The notes beneath the pieces were generated by a model that saw only the letters and a list, made by a program, of their open reading frames with translations, was not told where the DNA came from and searched no databases. A stretch of DNA of 64,000 nucleotides from Chryseobacterium defluvii (GTDB lineage Bacteria; Bacteroidota; Bacteroidia; Flavobacteriales; Weeksellaceae). This document shows, in pieces, positions 17,442 through 25,192 of this stretch (the first letter of the stretch is position 1; each line of letters opens with the position of its first letter). Location: NCBI RefSeq assembly GCF_014204415.1, contig NZ_JACHLE010000001.1:372001-436000 (forward strand), read 5' to 3'. Position numbers and translations under genes: made by a program.

Positions 17442-19112
17442 ATGAAGAAGATACCATTCAGATCACCGTTGGGAATTTTACTGTTTGTGGTACTGCCTTT
17501 GGCGGTTATCCTGTATATTTCGGGAATACGGCTGGATCTTACGAAAGAAAAAAGATATACGCTTTCAGACAATACCGTTAAAGTATTGAAATCCGTTAAA
17601 AAGCCTTTGACTGTTGAGGTTTTCCTGGAAGGTGACTTTCCGGCAAGCTTCAAGCAGCTTCAGGGTGAAACCAGATTTATGCTGGAAGAATTCAGGAAGA
17701 TCAATCCTAAGATAGATTTTAAGTTCATTGATCCCATCAAGACCAAGATGTCTCAGGACACCCTGATGGCAATGGGAATGCAGCCTTCCGTGCTTCCTGA
17801 TGTAAAAGACGGGAAGGTTTCGCAGATTGTGCTGTTTCCTTATGCAGTGATCAAGTATGACAAAAAAGGGGTTTCCATTCCTTTGGTGGTGCAGCAGACC
17901 GGGATAGATGCAGACCAGCAGCTTACCAGATCTATTGAAAATTTAGAGTACAACCTGGTTTCCAATATAAAAAACGTAGCGACGGATAAAAGGAAAAAGA
18001 TTGGCGTTCTGGTGAATCAGGATGAGCTAAGCCCGGGTGAGTTCCAGGGATTTATGCAGCTGGCACTGGAAAATTATGATGCAGGGCCTGTTATTCCTAA
18101 AAACCAGACGGAGCTTACCGTAGCTGATGTTCCTATGCTGAAGCAGATGAGTGCTCTGGTGATCGCAAAACCAAGAAAGGCCTTTACAGATGGCGAAAAA
18201 GTGATCCTTGACCAGTATATTATGAACGGCGGAAGGACCCTATGGATGATTGATGCCGTAAATGCCGAAATGGATACCCTGATGAGGTCCCAGAAAGTAA
18301 TGCCTTTTCCTGTAGATCTTAATATGACGGATTTCTTTTTCAATTACGGGATCAGGATCAATCCTGCACTGGTAAAGGATGTAAAGAAATTTGCTCTGCT
18401 GAGGCTGGTAACGGGTGAAGTAAGCGGAAATCCACAATATACAAGCCTCCCGTGGCCTTATTTCCCGCTTGGAATTGCTGAAAAAGACCATCCGGTCACC
18501 AAAAACATCAATCCTGTAAAATTTGAATTCCCTACGTCTATTGATACCTTAGGCGGAAGAAAAAATATCAAGACCCATGTCCTTTTTGAATCCAGCGAAA
18601 GAACCTTATTAAAACAGGTTCCTAATTATGTTGATCTAAAGGAGATCTCAAGTGTAGACAGCCTCGGGCAAATGGAAAAGCCAAGCACTCCGAAGATCTA
18701 TGCGGTGGCTTTGGAAGGTAAATTCAATTCTGCCTATGCTTCAAGGATCGAGAGAAAATCTTATCCGGGCTTTAAGGCTTCAAGCCCTGAAAATAAAATG
18801 ATCGTGATCGCGGACGGGGATGTAGGAAGAAATAAAGTATTGAAAGGGGAACCGCTTCCTTTAGGCGTTGATCTTCTCACCAATGAGCAGTTCGGAAACG
18901 AGCAGTTTTTAAGAAATGCATTGGATTATCTGCTGGACGACAGCAACCTGATGAAACTGAGAAACCGGAATATTGAAGAACGGCTTCTGGACCGCCAGAG
19001 AATTACCGAAGAAAAGAGCAACTGGCAATGGTTCAATTTGCTGCTTCCTTTAGCGGTGATATGTATTTTGGGAGGATTGTTCTTCTGGCTGAGGAAGAGA
19101 AAGTTTGGATAA
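17442..19112 (+). CDS. gldG: Gliding-motility ABC transporter auxiliary protein GldG
   Basis: A 556-residue protein with an N-terminal membrane helix (LGILLFVVLPLAVILYISG), a long extracytoplasmic domain of the GldG/IFT52-like ABC type (RYTLSDNTVKVLKSVKKPLTVEVFL at its start, in parts), and a C-terminal helix (WFNLLLPLAVICILGGLFFWL) ending in RKRKFG. It partners GldF, whose stop is four bases upstream. A strong hairpin terminator follows immediately, so gldFG forms a two-gene unit. The length matches GldG of other flavobacteria. Confidence 0.93.
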   Translation: MKKIPFRSPLGILLFVVLPLAVILYISGIRLDLTKEKRYTLSDNTVKVLKSVKKPLTVEVFLEGDFPASFKQLQGETRFMLEEFRKINPKIDFKFIDPIKTKMSQDTLMAMGMQPSVLPDVKDGKVSQIVLFPYAVIKYDKKGVSIPLVVQQTGIDADQQLTRSIENLEYNLVSNIKNVATDKRKKIGVLVNQDELSPGEFQGFMQLALENYDAGPVIPKNQTELTVADVPMLKQMSALVIAKPRKAFTDGEKVILDQYIMNGGRTLWMIDAVNAEMDTLMRSQKVMPFPVDLNMTDFFFNYGIRINPALVKDVKKFALLRLVTGEVSGNPQYTSLPWPYFPLGIAEKDHPVTKNINPVKFEFPTSIDTLGGRKNIKTHVLFESSERTLLKQVPNYVDLKEISSVDSLGQMEKPSTPKIYAVALEGKFNSAYASRIERKSYPGFKASSPENKMIVIADGDVGRNKVLKGEPLPLGVDLLTNEQFGNEQFLRNALDYLLDDSNLMKLRNRNIEERLLDRQRITEEKSNWQWFNLLLPLAVICILGGLFFWLRKRKFG

Positions 19113-19146
19113 ATAAAAAGAGAAACCGGAAGGTTTCTCTTTTTTA
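19112..19146. terminator. Bidirectional terminator between gldG and the minus-strand accessory genes
   Basis: Stem AGAGAAACC/GGTTTCTCT with a GGAA-type loop and a T run on the plus strand and an A run before it, so it can serve both strands. It is nearly identical (31 of 34 positions) to the hairpin at 21014-21048; see findings. Confidence 0.85.
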
Positions 19147-19162
19147 ATATTAATCTATATTA

Positions 19163-19708
19163 TTATTTTGCACTAAGTGCTAACATTGCATTTGCAACAC
19201 TCAAAGTACTTTTATCATATTGTTCATGGCCATAATTATGTTTTTCATTTAAGTCATAAAATGCCTTATATAAATCGAAAGGATTTTGAGATTCTCCTAC
19301 CCATTTAATTATAATCTCTAAAATCTCATTCATAACGGGTTGATAAGTCATTCTTCCATCAGATTTTCTTATCCCATTATTATCGGATTTCTTTTTTCCT
19401 AGATTGAGAAATACATTTTTTTCATCATAAATAATATCTCGAAGTTGTTTGAATTCTTTACCTTTAGGCAAAAAGTCTATTAATAATCTTTGAATACCAT
19501 TATAATATAATTGATATTTTTCTTCTGGATTTTCAAATTCTTTACTTATAAGTTGTTTTAGTTCATCAAATTCTTCTAAATTTCCTGTTTCTGAATTTAG
19601 AGTTAATTGTCTACCTATTTTTTCATTAGCTTTTTGTAAAAGTTCTAATCTTTCCATATCTACTTCAGAAAGATCTTCTTGTTTCTTTATACGTTTTTGA
19701 TTTGCCAT
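19163..19708 (-). CDS. Uncharacterised partner of the HTH-ImmA/IrrE protein
   Basis: A 181-residue soluble protein of no family I recognise. The first ~50 residues are highly charged and helical (NQKRIKKQEDLSEVDMERLE), and the C-terminal part is also helical (NEILEIIIKWVGESQNPFD, YDKSTLSVANAMLALSAK). It has no signal peptide, membrane segment or cysteine cluster. It starts 10 bases after the stop of the HTH-metallopeptidase gene, so the two are translated from one message. By position it could be the substrate, toxin or effector of that peptidase (inference only). It ends near the gldG terminator. Confidence 0.7.
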   Translation of the reverse strand: MANQKRIKKQEDLSEVDMERLELLQKANEKIGRQLTLNSETGNLEEFDELKQLISKEFENPEEKYQLYYNGIQRLLIDFLPKGKEFKQLRDIIYDEKNVFLNLGKKKSDNNGIRKSDGRMTYQPVMNEILEIIIKWVGESQNPFDLYKAFYDLNEKHNYGHEQYDKSTLSVANAMLALSAK

Positions 19709-19718
19709 AATATTTTGG

Positions 19719-20900
19719 TTAATTTAATTCTAATACTAATTTAATTTTTTCACTTGCTTCTTTAATACTTGCCTCATTCCATGTTATAGGGTTTAATTTT
19801 GAAATTGCACTATTATAGTCGGGGTAAAACTCCTTAAATGCAGCGTAGTAATTTTTCGAATATAATTCTTTCTGATACCATATGAAGAATGAATAAACTA
19901 TTGATGGATGTATTTCTATCTCATTTGCAAACTTTGAAACCAAATAAGGGTTATTTATATATTTTTTTATATAATGAAATTTTTCTTCCGACATAAAAAA
20001 ACTTCTGGCAAATTCGTTTGCTTTATCTTCTATTAAAAAAAGGTCATTGTCATCTGATAAGTGGTAACTACTTTTTTGTATTGTTTCAAAATCGAAAAGA
20101 ACATGATTTAATTCATGTAATAGCGTAAACCATAGAGTAGGATAATTTTTATTAAAATCTGTAATAACTATACAAGGCTTGTCATTAATTATAAATGTAG
20201 CACCTCTGACCTGTGTTGTAGTTAAATAATTTTGAAAAATTACTGTTATGCCAATATTATATAATGCTCTACAAACAGTAAGCAAACCATTATTTACATC
20301 TTGACTATAAGGTTTTATTTTCACAATTAAATCTTTTAAATGTTCTCGATTATAATTGTTAGGATTATTTATTATGCGAAAAGTCTGATATGCAGATTTT
20401 ATCCAAAAATCCTTCATTTTATCAGAATGATTTTTCTTAACTCTACTATATAATGGTTCGTCTAATTGTTGTTCGAATTCACCTATAGATGCATAACCAA
20501 AATAATTTAAAACCTTATCAACAAGATTTTCTGTATTAAAATTAGAGGCAAAGAAACCCAATTTCGTCAGCGACTTTACATCAAAATTCTTAACTATAAA
20601 AGTTGCTTTTCTAGCATTATCTATTGAAGTAATATTTTCTAAACTTTGATTTTTTAAAACAACATTAATAAAGCTATTAACTTCAATATCTAAAAATTCA
20701 GCAATTTTAACAATATGTATTAAGTTAGGTTGTTTTGCCGTCCCATTAAGTATTTCCTCAAAAACATCTTTATCAATGTTAAGAAGTTTAAGTGCATTCG
20801 TCTTTTTTAAATTATATTCTAACAATTTTTGCTCAAAAACCTCTCTTATATTAATTTCAGGATCTGTGAAAATTGAATTTAATAAGCGCTCTATACTCAT
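19719..20900 (-). CDS. HTH domain fused to ImmA/IrrE family metallopeptidase
   Basis: A 393-residue protein. Residues ~20-85 look like an XRE/HigA-type helix-turn-helix (NALKLLNIDKDVFEEILNG, then IVKIAEFLDIEVNSFI). The C-terminal half is an ImmA/IrrE zinc peptidase with His262-Glu-Leu-Asn-His266 in LLHELNHVLFDF and the helix EDKANEFARSFFM (291-303). IHPSIVYSFF near residue 330 is also typical. Members usually cleave a repressor or antitoxin, relieving repression of phage, ICE or stress genes. Here the peptidase carries its own DNA-binding domain, and two palindromes sit on its promoter, so autoregulation is likely. Upstream context and AT-rich base composition suggest acquired DNA. Confidence 0.85.
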   Translation of the reverse strand: MSIERLLNSIFTDPEINIREVFEQKLLEYNLKKTNALKLLNIDKDVFEEILNGTAKQPNLIHIVKIAEFLDIEVNSFINVVLKNQSLENITSIDNARKATFIVKNFDVKSLTKLGFFASNFNTENLVDKVLNYFGYASIGEFEQQLDEPLYSRVKKNHSDKMKDFWIKSAYQTFRIINNPNNYNREHLKDLIVKIKPYSQDVNNGLLTVCRALYNIGITVIFQNYLTTTQVRGATFIINDKPCIVITDFNKNYPTLWFTLLHELNHVLFDFETIQKSSYHLSDDNDLFLIEDKANEFARSFFMSEEKFHYIKKYINNPYLVSKFANEIEIHPSIVYSFFIWYQKELYSKNYYAAFKEFYPDYNSAISKLNPITWNEASIKEASEKIKLVLELN

Positions 20901-20914
20901 AATTTTAAAAATAA

Positions 20915-20990
20915 AGGGTGAATTCCCTTACAAAAATAGTTAAAATATATAATAAAAACAATTTTGAGGGTAATTACCCTCAAAATTGTT
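20915..20990 (-). promoter_or_regulatory. Promoter with two palindromic operators for the HTH-ImmA/IrrE gene
   Basis: On the minus strand the -7 box TATTTTTG is at 20938-20931 and a -33 TTG at 20961-20959, with a 20-base spacer. Two AGGG-N6-CCCT sites bracket it: 20915-20928 near the transcription start, and 20967-20980 at the centre of a perfect 34-bp palindrome (20957-20990, half-site AACAATTTTGAGGGTAA). The palindrome covers the -33 TTG. The centres are 52 bp apart, about five helical turns. Confidence 0.75.
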
Positions 20991-21013
20991 TCTGTATATT
21001 ATGCTTTAATGTC

Positions 21014-21048
21014 AATAAAAAAAGAAACCGTAAGGTTTCTCTTATTTT
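21014..21048. terminator. Bidirectional hairpin terminator, near copy of the gldG terminator
   Basis: Stem AGAAACC/GGTTTCT flanked by an A run on the left and a T-rich run on the right. It lies at the 3' end of the minus-strand gene 21064-21480 and reads as a terminator on that strand. Confidence 0.8.
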
Positions 21049-21063
21049 TAGTTGACAGCTAAT

Positions 21064-21480
21064 CTATTTGGTATCCATGACTGTCTTTTTATTGCGCCAC
21101 CTATTTATTAGGTAGAAGATCGTCATAAAAATCAGGCAAGCTAATATATGAAAAATCACCTGTGTTTTGCAGTTATCATTAGAGATACCCGTCATTATGA
21201 GGTATGATATGATACTCGAAAAAGCACCAACTATAAATCCGGTAATACTCAAAAACACTCCGGTTATAATCAACATGATTTTGCTTTTAATTCTACTATA
21301 ATCGGACATTATTATCCAGAAAATTGAGCTTAGTATACAAATGGATTCAACTCTTATAAAATATCCGTTGTCTTTACCATAATAAAATCTTAAATCATGA
21401 GAACAAATACGGTTACTTAGATACCAAATAATAATCCCGGCTACAACTAAAAAAAGTGAAAGAATTATTCGCCTGACCAT
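21064..21480 (-). CDS. Small four-helix membrane protein of unknown function
   Basis: A 138-residue protein with four hydrophobic segments, at about residues 5-25, 40-61, 67-98 and 107-127, and a basic end (RWRNKKTVMDTK). I do not recognise the family. There is no signal cleavage site, and short loops suggest an inner-membrane protein. It has its own terminator at 21014 and a 105-base gap upstream. Confidence 0.6.
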   Translation of the reverse strand: MVRRIILSLFLVVAGIIIWYLSNRICSHDLRFYYGKDNGYFIRVESICILSSIFWIIMSDYSRIKSKIMLIITGVFLSITGFIVGAFSSIISYLIMTGISNDNCKTQVIFHILACLIFMTIFYLINRWRNKKTVMDTK

Positions 21481-21585
21481 TTGGTGTGAGTCTATTGTTT
21501 ATAAAATTACTACTGACGTGCGGATTGATGCATAGCCGCCAATCCAGCCTGCGTTTTTTAATGTTGTAAAGATTTTATTAAATAT

Positions 21586-21942
21586 TTATTTAACTTTCAA
21601 CCTCACATTCTCCTCTTTCAAAGCCTCAATCTTCTCCTCCAAAATTTTAATATAGTTTTGCAGGTTTGCTACAATAGAATCAGGAATACTGTGATATTGA
21701 TTAAAGTTGCCGGAATTGTCATGGAAAATAGGATTATTATTGATAACATTTGTCGGTCTTTCCTCCTTTATCTCTTCCACCGGAACATCCAAAGCAGCAG
21801 CCAGTTTCTCCCATTCATCGTCATATATCCTTACTTCATCGTTTTCTTTTCGGGAATAGTTGGAGACATCTGTTGAGATGATCTTAGACATATATTCCTG
21901 GGTGTATCCTCTTTGTTTTCTTAGATTTCTTAACTTTTCCAT
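21586..21942 (-). CDS. XRE-family transcriptional regulator with C-terminal coiled coil
   Basis: A 118-residue protein. The HTH is N-terminal (EKLRNLRKQRGYTQEYMSK, then STDVSNYSRKE), followed by a linker rich in Asn and a C-terminal coiled coil (LQNYIKILEEKIEALKEENV). The reading frame extends further upstream, but the start was placed at 21942 because the HTH begins there and the promoter box CAAATATA (plus strand, 21967-21974) lies between the two candidate starts. The target genes are unknown. The architecture is common in Chryseobacterium genomes. Confidence 0.82.
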   Translation of the reverse strand: MEKLRNLRKQRGYTQEYMSKIISTDVSNYSRKENDEVRIYDDEWEKLAAALDVPVEEIKEERPTNVINNNPIFHDNSGNFNQYHSIPDSIVANLQNYIKILEEKIEALKEENVRLKVK

Positions 21943-21966
21943 ATACGATTTTATCTGTGCTTTGTA

Positions 21967-21974
21967 CAAATATA
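21967..21974 (-). promoter_or_regulatory. Promoter -7 box TATATTTG (minus strand)
   Basis: A perfect TAnnTTTG match read on the minus strand, 24 bases before the ATG at 21942. It supports the shorter start for the XRE regulator. Confidence 0.6.
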
Positions 21975-22070
21975 GACAAAAATGGGGCAAAATTTTTAAA
22001 TCCGCATTATAATAAAAGGAAAAAGCTTTCGTAACGCAAAGAAAAATAGTCTTGTGGTCATTTAAGATGA

Positions 22071-22122
22071 GCAAAGATCTTTAATCAATTTTATTGATTT
22101 TCCGAAGCTAGCTTTATAAGCG
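22071..22122. repeat. Dispersed repeat copy A (GCAAAGAT...TTGATTTTCCGAAGC)
   Basis: About 52 bases, including TTTATTGATTTTCCGAAGCT, that align with 22930-22980, which reads AAATTGATTTTCTGAAGCC at the same place. Both copies are intergenic and in the same orientation. Confidence 0.6.
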
Positions 22123-22210
22123 ACTTCGTCGCCATTCTTTGCCTTCTTAAATACAGCGTTAGAATTATAAAAACTTTGCGGTTTAAAAACAAAGATTTTT
22201 AATTCCGATC

Positions 22211-22441
22211 CCTAAAAGAGTCAACAAAGATACTTTTAGTAATAAATTATACATAAAAAGTATCTCGCGATATATAAAAAGAATCAAAGAATAAGCTTTT
22301 AGTATCAATTAAGATATAAAAAGTATCACACGATATATAAAAAGAGTCAAAGAAGATATCTTTAGGATCAACTTAGATATAAAATGTATCTCAGGAAATA
22401 TAAAAAGAGTCAATAGAAATACTTTTGGAATTATAGTTCTT
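22211..22441. repeat. Tandem repeat, 21-bp units in a 63-bp higher-order period
   Basis: Eleven consecutive 21-base units begin at 22211, 22232 and so on to 22421. The commonest form is ATAAAAAGTATC followed by nine variable bases. Every third unit is more alike (starts 22274, 22337 and 22400), giving a 63-base period. The last unit runs into the stop codon of the DUF1801 gene. One frame reads as heptads beginning Ile-Lys but contains stops, so it is not a current gene. Confidence 0.85.
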
Positions 22442-22856
22442 GCTCAGCACCATATCGTATGACCTCTCCAAGTACTTCAATATTAATATCTTTAAGCGCT
22501 TTGAACTTAATGCAATACCCGGTCACACTTGCTTTTCCTATTCTTTCCCCATACGTTTGGGACAGGTACTTTTTATCTTTGATACCCATGATATAGACGG
22601 AAATTCCGGTGGTGTTGGCACTCATCCCGATCCGGTAAAGGTCTCTGGTTTTTCCATCAGCATACTGCATAGTATAGGAGCCATAACCTATATTGGGATT
22701 AGAAACAGTTTTATTTTCACTGTCTTTACCATCGAGGAACCATAATTCGCATTCCGGCATGAGCTGCAGGATGATGTCGTGAAGTTCCTGCATATCATTT
22801 CGTTTTGGCTCCGGCTGACTGGCAATATATTCCTTGATCTGTTCCTGTGTGTTCAT
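22431..22856 (-). CDS. DUF1801 domain-containing protein
   Basis: A 141-residue cytoplasmic protein of the DUF1801/YdhG type. Family features are the N-terminal IKEYIASQPEPKRNDMQELHD region (a helix preceding a conserved Pro), MPECELWF, NIGYGSYTMQYADG and YCIKFKALKDIN near the end. The family has a small alpha/beta fold of unknown function. It is single-copy here, in a run of unrelated minus-strand genes. Its last codons overlap the tandem repeat by a few bases. Confidence 0.8.
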   Translation of the reverse strand: MNTQEQIKEYIASQPEPKRNDMQELHDIILQLMPECELWFLDGKDSENKTVSNPNIGYGSYTMQYADGKTRDLYRIGMSANTTGISVYIMGIKDKKYLSQTYGERIGKASVTGYCIKFKALKDINIEVLGEVIRYGAEQEL

Positions 22857-22929
22857 ATAAAGTTTGGTTTTTATAATGGATGAAAAAAATTTTAGCGCAA
22901 AGAAAAATATTTGATACTGTTTAAAGTTC

Positions 22930-22980
22930 GCAAAGGTTTCTCATCAATAAATTGATTTTCTGAAGCCAGCTTCATCAGTG
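22930..22980. repeat. Dispersed repeat copy B
   Basis: Second copy of the 22071-22122 repeat, about 75 percent alike by eye. It is followed directly at 22993-23016 by a GTCATTCCGTAGGAATCT repeat that also occurs at 24543-24560. Confidence 0.6.
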
Positions 22981-23096
22981 CATTAGCTTTGTCATTCCGT
23001 AGGAATCTAAATCATTACTCAAGATTCTTCATGAACTATATTCGAAGACCTTCAAAGATGGCATTGCAATAAACTACAAGAGAAATGACCTTTTTA

Positions 23097-23744
23097 TTAT
23101 TGTTCATTCACTATATTAAATATTGCTCTATAGGAACCAATGTTTTTCAAATATATCATATCTTCTTCTGTCAGCTCATTTGTTACCAATGCTATATCTT
23201 CCCATGCTTTTCCGTCCTGTTGTTTAAATGCAAGTTCAATGGATTCAATTTTTGGCTTTTTATTTAATCCCAACATTGTCAGATCCATATACTGGCCTTG
23301 TTTAATTTCTCCTTCTGTTATTTCACCCAAAATAAAAAACTTTCTTCCAGTTAATTGAAAACAGCTGTTAAGTTTAAATTGGGCAACCACTATGCTGTGC
23401 CAATTATATGTACAATATATACATTGTCTTGCATAGTGTGTCCTTGCCAGTTTATTACATTTTGGACAGGTATTGAAGAATATTTTGTCATGATCTTGGC
23501 TTAAAATTCTATTAGCCACAAGCAGTTCAAAATTTTCATAGCCACCTTTAAGTAATTCCAAAACTGTTTGGTCAGAATTTAGCCAGCCTCTTTTTTTGTA
23601 GATTTTTTCAAGATTTTTTGTGTTGATGTTTGGTGAGTATTCAAGCTTGTAGAGTGATGATGAGTATTTAATAGCCATTTTCTCATCACTCGTTAATAGG
23701 TGGGAGAAATAGTTGATGATATATCGGACTGTTTCTTTATCCAT
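23097..23744 (-). CDS. Hypothetical protein with a four-cysteine zinc-ribbon-like motif
   Basis: A 215-residue soluble protein. The first ~90 residues are helical and end in a probable zinc ribbon with Cys93-x2-Cys96 and Cys108-x2-Cys111 (TCPKCNK, QCIYCTYNW). After residue ~118 comes a beta-rich segment (FKLNSCFQLTGRKFFILGEI, EGEIKQGQYMDL) that resembles the domain-2 barrel of translation GTPases. I do not recognise a named family. No signal peptide or membrane segment is present, and the neighbours give no functional hint. Confidence 0.65.
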   Translation of the reverse strand: MDKETVRYIINYFSHLLTSDEKMAIKYSSSLYKLEYSPNINTKNLEKIYKKRGWLNSDQTVLELLKGGYENFELLVANRILSQDHDKIFFNTCPKCNKLARTHYARQCIYCTYNWHSIVVAQFKLNSCFQLTGRKFFILGEITEGEIKQGQYMDLTMLGLNKKPKIESIELAFKQQDGKAWEDIALVTNELTEEDMIYLKNIGSYRAIFNIVNEQ

Positions 23745-23782
23745 GAAGCTGATTATTTTTTAAATTATTGGTTAATGAACCA

Positions 23783-24211
23783 TTATACATCCTTTATAAA
23801 ATCCTCATACTCATAATAAAACCTCTCAAAGCCATCCATTTTCTCCACAAAAATCTCAAAAATCTCCTGCCATGTATTCTTATTGAAAATAGAAACTCCA
23901 TGCTTTTCTATCCAGATCCTGCTAATGACTTTGCCGTTTTCCAGCTCAAAATATTCCTCTTTCTGGAAATCCCCGATAAAGTCTTTCAGGATATCCTCCA
24001 GAGACCATATCTTTTCATAATAAGCATTCCGAAAGATCTCATCCTTCATTTCTATATCCAGGGAAACTTCCGCCTTTTTGTTATCTGCATAAAACTTAAA
24101 AGAAAAATCCCTTACCTTCGTATCATACAAGATCCATTTTCTCGGAAAAGACTTCCCGAAAGCCGTCCAAAACTCTTTTTTTAACTGCTGTGCTTCCTGT
24201 TTGCTGAACAT
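23783..24211 (-). CDS. DUF4268 domain-containing protein
   Basis: A 142-residue protein. The order EFWTAFGKSF, WILYDTKVRDFSFKFYAD, AEVSLDIEMKDE and YEKIWSLEDILKDF fits the DUF4268 family, a small fold related to nuclease-like or restriction-associated domains but without demonstrated activity as a stand-alone protein. No catalytic motif can be asserted here. It is the last minus-strand gene before the sulfate assimilation cluster, with a repeat-rich gap upstream. Confidence 0.75.
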   Translation of the reverse strand: MFSKQEAQQLKKEFWTAFGKSFPRKWILYDTKVRDFSFKFYADNKKAEVSLDIEMKDEIFRNAYYEKIWSLEDILKDFIGDFQKEEYFELENGKVISRIWIEKHGVSIFNKNTWQEIFEIFVEKMDGFERFYYEYEDFIKDV

Positions 24212-24744
24212 AAAACAAACTTAATGATTTAAAGGTGAAATAGCAAAACTGTAAAATTGCGAAATCGTTAAAGAGTAAAATCGCTAATTTGTCTTTTCTC
24301 TACTGCCTTTTAATATTTTTACCAGTTCTATATAGAGATTCTTTATTCCACTTCTGACCTACATTCGCTTATATTCAGAAAGACAAATTTGAAAACTATA
24401 AAACTTGAAAAAATGCGTAATCTGCACAATCAGCGGGAGCAAGAAAATGAATTATGATCAAGGCTCTTACAAAACAGTTTTTAAAATATTTTAATAAGAG
24501 TAAATAATTAACCTCTAATTTCATGTTTTTCACATAAATTTTGTCATTCCGTAGGAATCTCGACTATCCTTCAAGATCTTTCGCCCTGCTCAAGATGGCA
24601 ATTTCGAAAATTGTAAAGTCTTAGAATTATTCATCTGGCACATTCCTCAAAAATCTGCATAATCTGTACAATCCACGGGAGCTAAATAATCATTAATCCT
24701 TTTGCGATTAATTTTTCAGTATCTCAGATTTCAAACAATTTTAG
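24212..24744. repeat. Gene-free 530-base stretch of short dispersed repeats
   Basis: No ORF or RNA gene was seen. It holds a GCGAAATCGTTAAAG-type repeat near 24260, two copies of an ATCTGC repeat (GTAATCTGCACAATC near 24418; GCATAATCTGTACAATCC near 24657) and GTCATTCCGTAGGAATCT at 24543-24560. These motif families recur elsewhere in the window, so this gap looks like an accumulation of short repeats. Confidence 0.6.
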
Positions 24745-24752
24745 TATTTTTG
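24745..24752 (+). promoter_or_regulatory. Promoter -7 box TATTTTTG directly before the Rrf2 gene
   Basis: A perfect TAnnTTTG match that ends five bases before the ATG at 24758, so the transcript would begin at or within a base or two of the start codon. No clear -33 TTG is present. Confidence 0.5.
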
Positions 24753-24757
24753 CTGTA

Positions 24758-25165
24758 ATGCTGTCGAAAAAATCTCAATATGCCTTTAAAGCACTTTCAT
24801 ACCTTGTAGAAAAAAGGAATGAAGGTCCTATCCTTATTTCCGAAATTGCAGAATACAAAAAAATTCCTTTAAAATTTTTAGAAAATATTCTGCTTGAGCT
24901 TAAAAAAGCAGATATCCTCGACAGTAAAAAAGGAAAGGGTGGCGGATACTTCTTTAAAGAAAACCCCGAAAATGTGAAACTGGCAAAAATCATCCGGCTT
25001 GTGAACGGGCCAATCGCGCTTCTCCCATGTGTAAGCCTGAATTTCTATGAAAAATGTCAAGATTGCAACGAAGATCATTGTGGTCTTCATGATGTATTGA
25101 TCGAGGTTCGGGATGCTTCCTTAAATATTCTGGAGAAAAAAACTTTGCTGGATTTGATCGACTGA
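24758..25165 (+). CDS. Rrf2 family transcriptional regulator, probable sulfur-assimilation repressor
   Basis: A 135-residue winged-helix protein starting LSKKSQYAFKALSYL, the standard Rrf2 N-terminus. The recognition helix lies around SEIAEYKKIPLKFLENIL, followed by the KKGKGGGYFF wing. Four cysteines (91, 100, 103, 108) in PCVSLNFYEKCQDCNEDHC could hold a metal or Fe-S cluster, as in IscR/NsrR-type members; CymR-type members lack them. It lies directly upstream of cysH in the same direction, and a dyad covers the cysH promoter, so it probably controls the sulfate genes (inference). Confidence 0.85.
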   Translation: MLSKKSQYAFKALSYLVEKRNEGPILISEIAEYKKIPLKFLENILLELKKADILDSKKGKGGGYFFKENPENVKLAKIIRLVNGPIALLPCVSLNFYEKCQDCNEDHCGLHDVLIEVRDASLNILEKKTLLDLID

Positions 25166-25192
25166 TCGAAATCCTTTTTTTTGAATTATTAG

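Noticed and set aside
21531..21575. Possible terminator (GGATTG/CAATCC arms followed by TTTTTT) between 21064 and the XRE gene
   Set aside because: The stem is only six bases with a twelve-base loop, and on the plus strand no gene ends here, so it was not called.
22211..22441. Possible CRISPR array
   Set aside because: The units are contiguous 21-mers that diverge along their length, with no unique spacers, no palindromic repeat of 28-36 bases and no cas gene.
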